The notes under the pieces: model-generated
What the model saw: only the letters and a program-made list of their open reading frames with translations
Told to the model about the DNA's origin: nothing
Database searches by the model: none
In this document: positions 20,473-30,077 of the stretch, one piece after another
How positions within the stretch are numbered: position 1 is the first letter of the stretch
Layout of the letters: every line of letters begins with the position of its first letter
Assembly (NCBI GenBank): GCA_946811185.2
Contig: OX328104.1
Location: 10,675,918-10,739,917 of the forward strand
Length of the DNA stretch: 64,000 bases
Reading direction: 5' to 3'
Source of the DNA: Hippopus hippopus
Taxonomy: Eukaryota; Mollusca; Bivalvia; Cardiida; Cardiidae
Made by a program: the position numbers and the translations under genes

Positions 20473-20701
20473 GTGCCTTTACCACACATCGACGACTTTC
20501 ATTGACCCTGAGGAAGAAACCTTTTGAAAACATGGTGGGAATAGGAGAAAATGCTGGTAACCAGCATTTTCTCCGTTTTCCCCACAAAGTTTTCTACCCT
20601 ATCAAAGAAAAATTGCGTCATTTGAGCCACCATGAAATTGTTATCAGCAAGTGCCTTTAATTTGGATAAGTCTAAAATTTTGCCGTATGGTATAGGGTTA
20701 A
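20473..20701 (+). mobile_element. MITE-A copy, chain member 1
   Basis: Follows directly on the split copy. Right end GTATGGTATAGGGTTAA shares TTAA with the next. Confidence 0.88.
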
Positions 20702-20920
20702 CCCTTTACCATACAATCCCGACTTTTTACGACCCTGAGAAAGAAGCCTTTTGAAAATATTGTGGGAAAAAGAGAAAATTCTGGTAACCAGCATTTTTTC
20801 TTTTTCCCACAATATTTTTTACCCTTTCTAAAATAGATTTCAATTTTTCAGTTAGTTTGTCGTCTACAAATACTTTTAATATGGACCAGTCTAAAATTTT
20901 GCCGTTTGGTAAAGAGTTAA
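20698..20920 (+). mobile_element. MITE-A copy with two matched hairpin changes, chain member 2
   Basis: The hairpin at 20753-20819 reads AATATTGTGGGAAAAAGA, and the right arm TCTTTTTCCCACAATATT matches it. Both deviate from consensus in the same two places. Confidence 0.9.
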
Positions 20921-21146
20921 ACCTTTCCCAAACAACAAATTTTGGACTTGCCCAAATTCAGCATACCTGCAGACAACAAATTGAGAAACGTTACAAACAT
21001 ACTCAAGTTCTCTGATAGGATACAAAACATTGTAAGAAAAGGAGAAAATGCTTGTTATCAGCACTTTCTTCTTTTCCCACAAAGTTTTCAAAAGGCGAAT
21101 CTTCCTCACGGTCGTTAAAACTTGGGATTGTGTGATAAAGAGTTTA
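20917..21146 (-). mobile_element. MITE-A copy, chain member 3
   Basis: TTAAACCTTTCCCAAACAAC start; the hairpin has several unmatched changes; it ends TGTGATAAAGAGTTTA. Confidence 0.85.
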
Positions 21147-21177
21147 CTCTCCTGTTGCGTAGGGTTGTGATGTTGAA

Positions 21178-21557
21178 CCTTCTTCTACACACTCCAGACT
21201 TTTAACGACCCTGAGGAAGAAAGCATTTGAAAAAACTGTGGGAAAAGGAGAAAAAGCTGGTAACCAGCATTTTCTCCTTTTCCAACAATGTTTCTACCCT
21301 ATCCAGAACAACTTTCATGGATTAAATTTGAATTGGAGTTTACCGCCATTTTAATAGCTGAGGTCATATTACGGCGGTCAGTGCACCCACACAAAATGTG
21401 TTTCCTGGCTTACTCACACCAGTACTAACATAACTTTCTTTCTAAGTCACTGACTACTTTCTCATCAGAGGTGAGAGGCAAAAAATCAACAGAAAGAATC
21501 AACTTTCGTCATTTTGGCAACCTTTAATTTGTAGTCTGCAAGTGCTTTTAATTGGAA
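21178..21557 (+). mobile_element. MITE-A copy interrupted by a SINE remnant
   Basis: Left part to about 21320 with an asymmetric hairpin. The right flank piece TTGTAGTCTGCAAGTGC reappears at 21521. Confidence 0.65.
21335..21478 (-). mobile_element. SINE-S-related remnant without head
   Basis: GTTTACCGCCATTTTAAT and TTACGGCGGTCAGTGCACCC match the shared tail module. The body piece ACTGACTACTTTCTCATC follows. Confidence 0.5.
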
Positions 21558-21593
21558 TGAATTTTCTTCTCTTAATGGAAAATCCCATTATTT

Positions 21594-21726
21594 TAAAGTT
21601 GCCATTGTCCAGAATGTCTCTGCAAAACAGACAGAGTAGATCAAAGATCAGACTGCATGTTTTGTACAGTCTGATCTTGATCTACACTAACCACAAAGGC
21701 AACAGTACTCCTGAAAGGTGCATTAA
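21594..21726. mobile_element. MITE-B-related copy
   Basis: Core GATCAGACTGCATGTTTTGT with ACAGTCTGATCTTGATCTAC. Outer ends AGTTGCCATTGTCC and CACAAAGGCAAC pair, so this is a shorter subtype. Confidence 0.65.
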
Positions 21727-21935
21727 CTCTTTCCATACTACAGACAACAACAGAAGCTTTTGTGGACAGTGTAGATCAAGATCAGATTGCACACAACATG
21801 TAGTCTGATAGCTGATCTGCACTGTCCACTGCTTCATTCTAGATTATGACCAAACTGTCTCTTGATCTTGCAGAGGAAATGTATTTCTAGCCTTTGAGAA
21901 AATGCAGTTTATTTTTTTAGTAGTGAAAGAGTTTT
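21723..21935 (+). mobile_element. MITE-B2 copy (A-like ends, B-like core)
   Basis: Termini TTAACTCTTTCCATACTA and TAGTAGTGAAAGAGTT resemble MITE-A ends, while the core GTGTAGATCAAGATCAGA is MITE-B. A second copy lies at 30078. Confidence 0.75.
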
Positions 21936-22350
21936 GGGTTATGATACATGTACATCCTGAGAGTAATTTCAAAATAGCAAAACTTGCATTGTATTTGTTG
22001 CACAAAAATTCAGATTTATTTATGCAGAGTTGTAAGGGTAAAAGACAGGGTTTGGTGTAACCTGCTAAAAGCCGTTAAATGAAAACATATGTTTGCATGT
22101 TTCACAGTTAAAATCTAAACACACCAGAAGGACCAATCGATTGCCAAGTTGAGAAAGCCGGGGTGATGAAAACAAATTCCAATATCTGATCTGATTAGCA
22201 TTCATGCAATGGATCATTTATTTGTAACGCAGATAGATAACGTGATGTTACAAAGAACGGATCGATCGATCCTTGAATTGTCTTCTATGTTTAAATTATT
22301 CATTGCCCAGGGCATTCATAAAATATTTGTTTGAATTGCGCAATAGCTAT

Positions 22351-22580
22351 TTAACCCTTTACCAGACAACAAAATTTTAGCCTTGTCCAAATTGAAAGCA
22401 TTTGCAGACGACAATTTCAATGTGGCTCAAATGGTGCAATTTTTACTCTGATAGGGTAGAAAACATTGTGGGAAAAAAAGAAAATGCTGGTTACCAGCAT
22501 TTTCACCTTTTCCCACAATGTTTTCAAAAGCTTTTCATCCCAGGGTCGTGAAAACCAGGGCTTGTTTGGTAAAGAGTTAA
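22351..22580 (-). mobile_element. MITE-A copy, full length
   Basis: TTAACCCTTTACCAGACAAC to TTTGGTAAAGAGTTAA. The hairpin has GGGAAAAAAAG in the left arm only. Confidence 0.92.
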
Positions 22581-22675
22581 CCCTTTCCCAGATATCTTTT
22601 TACATCACTGAAGTGAAAGCGTTTTTTTTTTAAACATTTTCTCCATCACAATTTTTTCTAGCTTGTTTTTTCCAT
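22577..22675. mobile_element. MITE-A remnant
   Basis: TTAACCCTTTCCCAGATATC and a worn ACATTTTCTCC; little else survives. Confidence 0.4.
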
Positions 22676-22804
22676 TAAAAATATTTGTACATAGTCTTAT
22701 TCATGGTTTAATTCATTTTATGACTTGTTGCTGGCAAATGGTATTACCATTATATGTACCAACTGGGTTTATCCCTCCATAACATCTTTTCCTTTCTGTA
22801 TGTG

Positions 22805-23105
22805 TTTGTATGGTTGTATGATGTTAAACATTTTCAACATTATTTCAGTTATGTTGCATGTCCATTGAACCTAGCCTTGCTTTCCTGAAGTTCCTTACCA
22901 GCAATTCTCACAACATTTTCTCCCAAAGCCACAGGCTGCTTTCCCACATAACCATTGTCAAAACCATGTTCAGCTGTGAGAGAGGAATGAGTTCTGACGC
23001 AATGACTATCATCAGTCCTCTGAAAGAAATTAGCCAAGCTAGGGGATCTAAGTATCACCTCCCTGTGTCTAAGCCCTGTAATTGACTAAGAACTGGGGCC
23101 CAGCA
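22805..23105 (-). mobile_element. SINE-S copy, old
   Basis: TTTTCAACATTATTTCAGTT, CCACAGGCTGCTTTCCCACA and GAAAGAAATTAGCCAAGC are recognisable. The tRNA-like head is heavily mutated. Confidence 0.65.
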
Positions 23106-23114
23106 AACTCGTCA

Positions 23115-23340
23115 CCCGCTACGACGTGATCCCAAGTTTTATTGATATGAGAAAGATGGCTTTTGAAAACATTGTTGGAAAAGGAGAAAATGCTGGTAAC
23201 CAGCATTTTCTCCATTTCCCACAAAGTTTTCTACCCTATTGAAGACAAATCCCATCGTGTGTGTGCCACATTTAAATTGTCGTCTGCAAATGCTTTCAAT
23301 TTGGACAAGTCAACATTTTTGTCATGTGGTAAAGAGTTAA
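23115..23340 (+). mobile_element. MITE-A copy
   Basis: Left terminus worn; GTCATGTGGTAAAGAGTTAA right end. The left arm has TTGG and the right arm is unmatched. Confidence 0.88.
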
Positions 23341-23578
23341 GGAATATACCTGTGAAAATAATGTTGTTGCATTGAAAAAAAAAGCATGTTTCAACTAATG
23401 TCTTCTCTTGCTGCATTGTTTTCAATAGTGGTTCGGTTACAGGATTTGGAATAAAAAGCCTGTGGACTGTATTGATTAAAGCAAGCACCTCCTTCCATTA
23501 AAGCTTTTCTGCGTGCCAGTTTCAAAAAGATTTTTGGTAAAATTTAAACTTCAAAGCTTGGTCACATGACTAAATGAT

Positions 23579-23789
23579 TTAACTCTTTATCACACAATCC
23601 GAAATTTTATCAACCTGTAGAGAGAAGTAGTTTGGAAATATTATGCTGGGATCAGCATTTTCTGCCTTTCCCACAATGTTTTTATCCTTTCAAAGACAAA
23701 TTCTATCATTTTGGTCACATTCTATTTGTCATCTGCAAATGCTTTTAATGTGGTTAAGTTGAAAATTTTGTCATTTGATAAAAAGTTAC
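23579..23789 (+). mobile_element. MITE-A copy with short left arm
   Basis: TTAACTCTTTATCACACAAT start; GGAAATATTATGCTGGGATC shows that the middle of the left arm is deleted while the right arm stays. Confidence 0.82.
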
Positions 23790-24088
23790 AGGGTTTTTAT
23801 TTGTGCAAGCAAGGGACACAATGCAGTGCAAGGGCTAAAAAAGTATAAATTGCCCAAAAATATTATGTCAATACCAATTGTACTCGTTCTGTTTTTGCAT
23901 TTTACAGTCATAAAAATGCCTTGTTTTAGCTGTAGATACAAATTTTGGAAATTCCAGTTTGGAAAGAATATTGACTTTGAAAAAAAAAAACAAAGAAAAG
24001 TCATGGACGCATGGACAGATGCATGTATGGACAGACAATTCAGCAACTAATTATGCCAAAAGTCTTCCAGGGAACATAAACAAATCAG

Positions 24089-24310
24089 TTCACTCTTTAC
24101 TGCACAATCCCTAGTTTTAATGACCCTGAGGAAATAGCCTTTTGAAAACCTTATGGGAAAGGGAGAAAATGCTGGTAACCAGCATTTTCTCCCTTTTCCA
24201 CAAGGTTTTCTACATTTTTAAAGACAAATTCATCATTTCAGCCACATTTTAGTTGTCTGCAAATGCTTTCAAGTTGGACCAGTCTAAAACTTTGTTGTTT
24301 GGTAAATTAA
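24089..24310 (+). mobile_element. MITE-A copy with matched hairpin changes; shares TTAA with a MITE-B
   Basis: The hairpin at 24144-24210 has ACCTT / AAGGT and AGGGAG / CTCCCT in both arms. TTAA 24307-24310 is also the start of the next element. Confidence 0.88.
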
Positions 24311-24495
24311 ATGAAACTTCTTAGCCAACAGTAAAAACCCAAACAATGTTATTTCAAACTGATGTTTTTGAGAAAAAATATCTTATTATCGGACAGTGTA
24401 TATCCAAGATCAAACTGCAAGTTTTGTGCAGTCTGATCTTGATCTACATTGTCCGCAAAGAGTCAGTGAGTCGCACTGAGCAGCCTAAGTGTTAA
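24307..24495 (-). mobile_element. MITE-B copy
   Basis: TTAA at each end, TATCGGACAGTG outer stem, and GCAGCCTAAGTGTTAA right end. Confidence 0.85.
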
Positions 24496-24625
24496 AGCCA
24501 ATGCAAGCTTACTGTACGATAAGAAGACTTCTAAAAGAAGTTTGCTGCAAATACTGCAGCCAGTTTATGCAAATAAACTCATTTTGTCCTGAAAATTGCA
24601 GCAGGCAAATTTTTAAACATCTTTG

Positions 24626-24853
24626 TTCACCCTCCACCATACAATCCCATGTTGTAATGGCCCTGAAAAAGAAGGAAATTGAAAACTTTGTGGTACACAG
24701 AGAAGATGCCAGTAACCAGAATTTTCTCCTTTTCCCACAATGTTTTCTACCATTTCAAAGGCAATGCAAACATTTGAGCCATATTGAATTTGTCATCTGC
24801 ATATTTTTTATTATTTGACACAGTCTAGAATTTTGTCGTCTAGTAAAGAGTTA
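24626..24853 (+). mobile_element. MITE-A copy, diverged
   Basis: ACCATACAATCCCATG left side; the left hairpin arm is badly mutated, the right arm is good; right end GTCTAGTAAAGAGTTA. Confidence 0.8.
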
Positions 24854-24966
24854 GATATGAATAATCAATGTTTGATCTTTTGAAACAATGTGGAAACAAG
24901 ATGACTAGGTGATACATGTAAATTGCTTGTTAAATACTGTTTCTTCTTTGGCTGCTAATTACTTTC

Positions 24967-25193
24967 TTAACCCTTTACCACACGATCCCGACTTTTAATG
25001 ACCCCGAGAAAGAAAGCTTTTGAAAAATCTGTGGGGAAAAAATGGAGAAAATTAAAGAAACAAGCATTTTCTCCTTTCACCACAATGCATGTACCCTTCT
25101 ATGAACAAATTTCAAATTTTGAGTCATGTTTATCGTCTGCAAATGCTTTCAATTTGGACATGTCTAAACTTTTGTAGTTTGGTAAAGAGTTAA
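24967..25193 (+). mobile_element. MITE-A copy, hairpin disrupted
   Basis: Clean ends, but the palindrome tip is replaced by AAAATTAAAGAAACAAGC. Confidence 0.88.
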
Positions 25194-25243
25194 AGTATAG
25201 TTCCTGCATAATGAGCAAATTAGTCGCCTTCAAGATTGAATCT

Positions 25244-25369
25244 GTTTACCAAATAGTCTTGGGTTTTATCAACCCTGAGTTAGACAGCTTTTGAAAACAT
25301 GGTGGGAAAAGGAGAAAATGCTGGTAACCAGCATTTTCTCCTTTTCCCACCATGTTTTCTGCCCTTTAA
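25244..25369 (+). mobile_element. MITE-A left half with matched GG/CC hairpin
   Basis: A perfect 67-bp palindrome at 25293-25359 with ACATGG in one arm and CCATGT in the other (consensus TT/AA). The right flank is absent. Confidence 0.85.
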
Positions 25370-25543
25370 ACTCTTTACCCCACAATCCCGACTTTTAACA
25401 ACCCTGACGAGGAAGGCTTTTGAAAACATTGTGGGAAAAGGAGAAAATGCTGGTTACCAGCATTTTCTTCTTTTCCCACAATGTTTTCAAAAGGCTTCTT
25501 TCCCAGGGTTGTTAAAACCTAGGATTATTTGGTAAAGAGTTAA
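25368..25543. mobile_element. MITE-A fully symmetric derivative
   Basis: The short left side occurs on both ends (CCCGACTTTTAACAACCCTG, and GGGTTGTTAAAACC at the right), so the whole 176 bp is one long inverted repeat. The long right flank is missing. The right terminus has TTAA. Confidence 0.88.
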
Positions 25544-25660
25544 GAAGATTTCTTTCTTTGATCATCTTGTTTAGATATATTGTGTTAAATTCATTCACAC
25601 AACAAGATGTCATGTAACAATTCTTTTCACAGAAATAAGTAAGTTCATTTCCCTCTCCTG

Positions 25661-26033
25661 TTAAAGTAACAATAAAGGCCAAATGTAAACAAGGCAGGTG
25701 TTCAGACGCATTTGAATGTATTTAATACCATTTAAAAGTATGGAAATTATTGTGAAGATGGCAATCTGTCATTGTATGGTCAGTCCAAGCGTTAGTCACC
25801 GACAGAGAAATGACTTTCAAAACTGGGTTAAAACCTGCTAGGTAGATGTGTCTTTTGTTTACGTTTTGCTTGATTTTGAAATTTTTTTTTCTGCCAGTGA
25901 CTAACATATGGCCTGGCCACATGATAACAGCCTGTCATCTCCACAATATTTTCCATACTTTCAAATGGAATGATTTTAATTTAAATGTATTATGACACCT
26001 GCTTTGATATTTTGGCCTTTACTGGGCCTTTAA
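25661..26033 (+). mobile_element. Family G TTAA element, copy 1
   Basis: Ends TTAAAGTAACAATAAAGGCC and GGCCTTTACTGGGCCTTTAA. Inner inverted repeats include CATTTAAAAGTATGGAAA and TTTTCCATACTTTCAAATGG. It is the reverse complement of 56387-56755. Confidence 0.8.
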
Positions 26034-26079
26034 GTTTTTCAAAACTTTGATGGAATAGTTTCTCATTCACTCCTTGTGT

Positions 26080-26150
26080 TGTTTTATTGTCTGCATGTGC
26101 TTTCAAAATGGACGAGTCTTAAAGTTTGTTATCTGGTAAAGAGTTCACTT
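26080..26150 (+). mobile_element. MITE-A right-end fragment
   Basis: TTGTCTGCATGTGCTTTCAA and ATCTGGTAAAGAGTTC only. Confidence 0.55.
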
Positions 26151-26159
26151 GTTCACTAC

Positions 26160-26400
26160 AAATGAGAATTTAGATAGCTCTTATGGATGGCCAGAACATG
26201 CAGTCTGATCATTGATCTACACCATTGGTTAACTGATGCTAGTTTGTGACCCAATTCATCTTTGATAGCATTAAAAATCAACTTTAAGACCTCAAAAAAA
26301 AAAAGTCAAAGTTCTTTGAGTTAGTAGTGAAGAGCCAATTTGTAGTTTGAAAATCCATTCAATTTTGATGAGTCTAAAACTATGGGTAAAGTATTGAGTG
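26160..26400. mobile_element. MITE-B2-like and MITE-A remnants
   Basis: GAACATGCAGTCTGATCATT with GATCTACACC, then TTAGTAGTGAAGAG. A faint MITE-A right end (ATTCAATTTTGATGAGTC) lies at 26356-26385. Confidence 0.35.
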
Positions 26401-26441
26401 TATTACGCTAGAATTGTAATTATGTATTTTTTATTTTTCAG

Positions 26442-27113
26442 TTGACAGTTCTTATTAAGAGGAACACTATATGTACATCGGACAAGTATATCACCTACCA
26501 GGCAGACGATAAATCATTACCAAGTACGTTTGACGACGGTAGAACACAGTATAAACATAACATTGAACTAGATGTTGAAGTACCAGATGAACATGTGGTC
26601 ATAAGACTAAAGCATATATATACCAAAATAGTTGTGCGGAGAGTTAGTTCATATTTGACATTCGCCATACAAATGCCGGAGGATTTATTAAATTCAACGG
26701 ATACCAAAAACTTACAGTTGTGTGTCCAAGGCTGTCCAACCAGTGAAATAATAAATTATGAAGAATTTTTCAAGAACCAAGACATACGAGAGTTGTCAAG
26801 TATTCCGAGGGAGGAGGCGTTAGAAAAATGCCAAAATGCCAATTTATCAGACTTCTATTTAGATTCCTGTGTATTCGATTTAATGATGACAGGAAATGAA
26901 AATTTCACAACATCCGTGTATTTAGCTTTACAAGACGCACTTAATTTGGACGGAGATTACGGAGGTCACTTAAAGAATCGAACAACTCTGCAAATATATG
27001 AAAATAGTGCAGCAAACAGTGTGCGAACTTGTGTTTGTGAAAGAATTAGTATTTGTTTTCTCTTTGTGTTATTGTGTCATTTAGTTATACGACAGATGAA
27101 TGTTCGGACGTAA
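26442..27113 (+). CDS. RGM: Repulsive guidance molecule, final coding exon 3
   Basis: Residues 223-445, starting LTVLIKRNTICTS after the acceptor TTATTTTTCAG and ending at TAA (27111). IVVRRVSSYLTFAIQMPEDL corresponds to the vertebrate RGM stretch containing YLTFAVRMPE. LQLCVQGCPT and FYLDSCVFDLMMTGNENFT are also family hallmarks. Sequons lie at Asn306, Asn356, Asn376 and Asn401. A hydrophobic tail (ISICFLFVLLCHLVI, about 424-438) fits a GPI-attachment signal, with candidate attachment residues near Asn409-Ser415. Unusually, seven hydrophilic residues (RQMNVRT) follow the tail, so a transmembrane ending cannot be excluded. Confidence 0.95.
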   Translation: MTVLIKRNTICTSDKYITYQADDKSLPSTFDDGRTQYKHNIELDVEVPDEHVVIRLKHIYTKIVVRRVSSYLTFAIQMPEDLLNSTDTKNLQLCVQGCPTSEIINYEEFFKNQDIRELSSIPREEALEKCQNANLSDFYLDSCVFDLMMTGNENFTTSVYLALQDALNLDGDYGGHLKNRTTLQIYENSAANSVRTCVCERISICFLFVLLCHLVIRQMNVRT

Positions 27114-27289
27114 TAATGGATAACAGGTGCATAGACATGTCCTTCGCAGTGTTAAAATATCGCATGTGAACCATGAAAAAAGCATGTGTCGATGCATCTG
27201 TGATAATTTGAGGTTGATAGTTTTAAGTACCCCACCCACCCTGCCATGTGTTATGATACTATTAGTTAACCCTTGAAACAAGATTTTAC

Positions 27290-27350
27290 TCTTTCCCAGA
27301 CGACAAAATTTTAGAGTTGTCATAATTGAAAGCATTTGCCAGGACTATTT
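27290..27350 (-). mobile_element. MITE-A left-end fragment
   Basis: CTCTTTCCCAGACGACAAAA and AATTGAAAGCATTTGCC. Confidence 0.6.
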
Positions 27351-27426
27351 AAGGTTCATTCTAAAATTCTGCTGTTTTATAAAGGTCCAACTCTTTACCA
27401 AAGAATATGCCATCTGATCATTAGCT

Positions 27427-27660
27427 TTTACCCATTACCACACAGTCCCGACTTTTAACGACCCTGTGAAAATTAGACTTTAAAAAAAAAACATTGAGGG
27501 AAAAGGAGAAAATGCTGGTCACCAGCATTTTCTGCTTCTCCCACAATGTTTTCTACCTTATCAAAGACAGAAATTATCATTTGAGCTACATCTGATTTGT
27601 TGGTTGTTCATGCTCTCAACTTTGTACAATGCAAAATTTTGTCGTTTTGTAAAGAGTTAA
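27427..27660 (+). mobile_element. MITE-A copy
   Basis: CCCATTACCACACAGTCCCG start, A-run inserted before the hairpin, GTAAAGAGTTAA end. Confidence 0.88.
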
Positions 27661-27740
27661 TCCTTTTCCAGAAAAAATTTTGGACCTGATCTGGTTGGAG
27701 TTGAAAGCTTTTTGCAGACGGCAAATTAAATGTGGCTTAA
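27657..27740 (-). mobile_element. MITE-A left half
   Basis: TTAATCCTTTTCCAG to AATGTGGCTTAA; no hairpin. It is flanked by shared TTAAs on both sides. Confidence 0.75.
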
Positions 27741-27941
27741 CCTTTTACCACACAATCCCAAGCTTTTGAAAACATTGTAGGAAAAGGAGAAAATGCTGTT
27801 AACCTGCATTTTCTTCTTTTCCCACATTGTTTTCTTATCTTTTCCAGACAAATCCCATTACTTGTGCTACATTTACTATGTCCTTTGGAAATGCTTCCAA
27901 TTTGGATCTTTCTAAAATTTTATGGTGTGGTAAAGAGTTAA
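27737..27941 (+). mobile_element. MITE-A copy, short left flank
   Basis: TTAACCTTTTACCACACAAT. The segment between the terminus and the hairpin is deleted. Right end GGTGTGGTAAAGAGTTAA. Confidence 0.88.
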
Positions 27942-28033
27942 ATGACGGAATTTGTCTTAAAATAAAGGGGAACATTATTTAAAAAAACATCATGGGAAAA
28001 GGAGGAAGCGCTGGTTACCACCATTTCCTTCTT
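27942..28033 (-). mobile_element. MITE-A fragment
   Basis: GGAATTTGTCTTAAAATAAA and a worn hairpin (GGAAGCGCTGGTTACC), cut by the next copy. Confidence 0.6.
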
Positions 28034-28259
28034 AACCCTTTACCAAACAACAAAGTTTTGGACTGAACTGAATCGAAAGCAATTGCAGACAACAAATAAC
28101 ATGTACCTCAACTGAAGATTTCTGTCTTTGATAGGGTAAAAACATTGCGGGAAAAGGAGATAATGCTGGTTACCAGCATTTTCTCCTTTTCCCACAATGT
28201 TTTCAAAGGCTTTCTCTTTCAGCGTCGTTAAAAGTCGGGATTGTGTGGTAAAGGGTTAA
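28032..28259 (-). mobile_element. MITE-A copy, full length
   Basis: TTAACCCTTTACCAAACAAC to GTGTGGTAAAGGGTTAA; hairpin nearly perfect, central T. Confidence 0.93.
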
Positions 28260-28261
28260 TC

Positions 28262-28480
28262 TAACTTGTTTTCTACCCTTTCAAAGACAGATTCCATCAT
28301 GTAACTCGCAAAAGAATCCTGTGTTGTAGCAACCCTTGAGTAGAAGGCTTTTTTAAAAAAATTTTGGGATAAGGGGGAAAATGTGGTTTTTTTTCCTCCT
28401 TTTTCCACAATGTTTTCTACTCTTACAAAGAGAAATCCTTTCATTTGAAGCATCAGTTCATATTCATGTAGTAGCTTAAC
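28262..28480 (+). mobile_element. MITE-A fragments, plus
   Basis: A right-flank piece (TTTCTACCCTTTCAAAGACA) followed by a worn copy with a poor hairpin and the right flank CAAAGAGAAATCCTTTC. Confidence 0.65.
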
Positions 28481-28711
28481 TCTCTACCAGTCTGGTAGTA
28501 CCAGGCAAAATTTTTTTTGACATATCCAAATTGAAAGCGTTTGCAGATGACAAGTTGATTGAGGCTCATATGATGAAATTTGTTCTGTGAACGGGTTGAA
28601 AAAAATTTCGATAAAAGGAGAAAATGCTAAGATTTTCTCATTTTCCCACAATGTTTTCAATAGCTTTCTTTTTCAGGGTCTTTAAAATACGGGACTGGCT
28701 GGTAAAGTGCT
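28476..28711 (-). mobile_element. MITE-A copy, hairpin tip shortened
   Basis: TTAACTCTCTACCAG start with a small tandem insert (TCTGGTAGTACCAG). The hairpin tip is reduced to AATGCTAAGATTTTC. Confidence 0.82.
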
Positions 28712-28801
28712 TTGGAAAGAATTGATATATGTATATTTATGTAGAATTTCATATCAGCTGATTTTCTTTTTACAGCAAAATTAAACATTTCAAAAGTTGA
28801 C

Positions 28802-29030
28802 TTAAACCCTTTGACCACACAATCCAGACTTTTAACGACCCCGAGAAAGAAGCCTTTTGAGAACATGGTGGGAAAAGGAGAAAATGCTGGTAACCAGCAT
28901 TTTCTGCTTTTCCCACCATGTTTTCTACCCTTACCAAGGCAATTTCAATTTTTCCGTCAGATTTAAATGTCATCTGTTAATGCTTTCAATTTGGACCAGT
29001 GTAAAATTTTTTCGTTTGGTAAAGAGTTAA
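28802..29030 (+). mobile_element. MITE-A copy with matched GG/CC hairpin
   Basis: The palindrome at 28859-28925 carries ATGGTGGG and CCCACCAT. The right TTAA (29027) is shared with a MITE-B. Confidence 0.92.
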
Positions 29031-29231
29031 CTCTTAGGCTGCTAGGTGCGACTCGCAGATCTTTTGCGGACAGTGTAGATCAAGATCAGACTGCACAAAA
29101 TGTGCAGTCTGATCTACGATCTACACGTCCGATTAAGAGATATTATTTCTCCAAAATAATAAGTTCGAAGTAGCATTATTTTGGTTTTTACCAGAGGCTT
29201 GAAAGTTTCATTTAAGCAGGATAGGGGTTAA
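29027..29231 (+). mobile_element. MITE-B copy
   Basis: TTAACTCTTAGGCTGCTAGG to GCAGGATAGGGGTTAA. The hairpin has GATCTACGATCTAC on the right arm. Confidence 0.9.
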
Positions 29232-30077
29232 ATACGCTGGTTTCAAGGGTTAACTGGAGTACATGTATGTATAATTAACCAGTGATTTTTCATTGCCAAA
29301 TCCATAGCAAATATGCAAAAGTGATGATGTGTGTGTGTGAGAGAGAGACAGAGAGAGAGAGGCAGGCAAGGAGAGAGAAGAAAACATGAGAGAAAGAGAG
29401 AAAAAAAAGAGAGAGCATCTAAATGAAACTCATCTCAACTTATGGCACATATACCACAGATGAGGTTTGGAAAACATTGTGGCAAATAAAAATATTGCTC
29501 CATATGAAAAATCGGCCCTTTAGCTGCGACAGTTTTCTCGCTCAGTCTACAAAAACTAAGATTTACCAGGCTGTATAGTAGCTATGGGAACATTGTAGGT
29601 CAAAGATCAGACTGCACGATTTTGTTCTGTCTGATCTTGATCTATACTGGCCGTGAAGGCAATTACAGTTGTGAAAGGTGCTTTTTGGGTGAAGAATGAA
29701 TGGGCAAAGTGAGTAAAAGTGTTTTGTTCATGATTGTATTGTTCTTCTGTCTAAATGAGTCATTTTATGAAGCATTGTGTTATGTTTATTGAAATAATGA
29801 AGATATTACATGAAAACCCCTTTTGATCCATGTACAAAATGCATTTAATTGAGATAAAAATAGACCTATACATGTATGTACATGTAACAACAGTGTGCAA
29901 TAAGTAGCTTGCTATTGTAGAATGCATAAAAGAATTATTTGCAATCCAGATAGTATTTTTTTTAAATGAATAGTCAACATCTGATTTTCACAAGAACAAA
30001 TTGCCAGGTTTGATGATTAATCTCGTCAATTTTTCCTGATGATAAAAAAAGCTTTTCATGTCTTTTAAAAAATTTCC
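29232..30077. other. Mostly unrecognised; GA-rich tract and one MITE-B-like hairpin
   Basis: A (GT)/(GA) purine tract lies at 29328-29420. A MITE-B-like hairpin (GGTCAAAGATCAGACTGCAC with GTCTGATCTTGATCTATA) lies at 29587-29650. The remainder shows no shared repeat. Confidence 0.6.

Larger units (their letters stand above)
8382..26441 (+). other. RGM intron 2
   Basis: About 18 kb, phase 0, built largely of MITE-A copies. It also contains MITE-B, MITE-D, a 1.3-kb Helentron/pearl-like insertion, SINEs and a 56-bp triplicate. Stretches where I see nothing: 9075-9520, 10990-11230, 12590-12890, 13905-14090, 14200-14560, 15000-15370, 16810-17105, 21936-22350 and 23790-24088. Confidence 0.85.
1147..27113 (+). 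other. RGM: RGM gene span, three coding exons
   Basis: Coding exons are 1147-1348, 7918-8381 and 26442-27113. Joining them gives 445 codons from the ATG at 1147, or 404 from the ATG at 1270, plus a stop. Known RGM proteins have a similar length. Donors are GTCAGT and GTAAGT; acceptors are TTATTTTCCAG and TTATTTTTCAG. Fourteen cysteines precede the C-terminal tail. Known RGM proteins act outside the cell, bound to the membrane by GPI, as BMP co-receptors and neogenin ligands. That role here is inferred from homology. Both introns are densely filled with MITEs. Confidence 0.9.
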
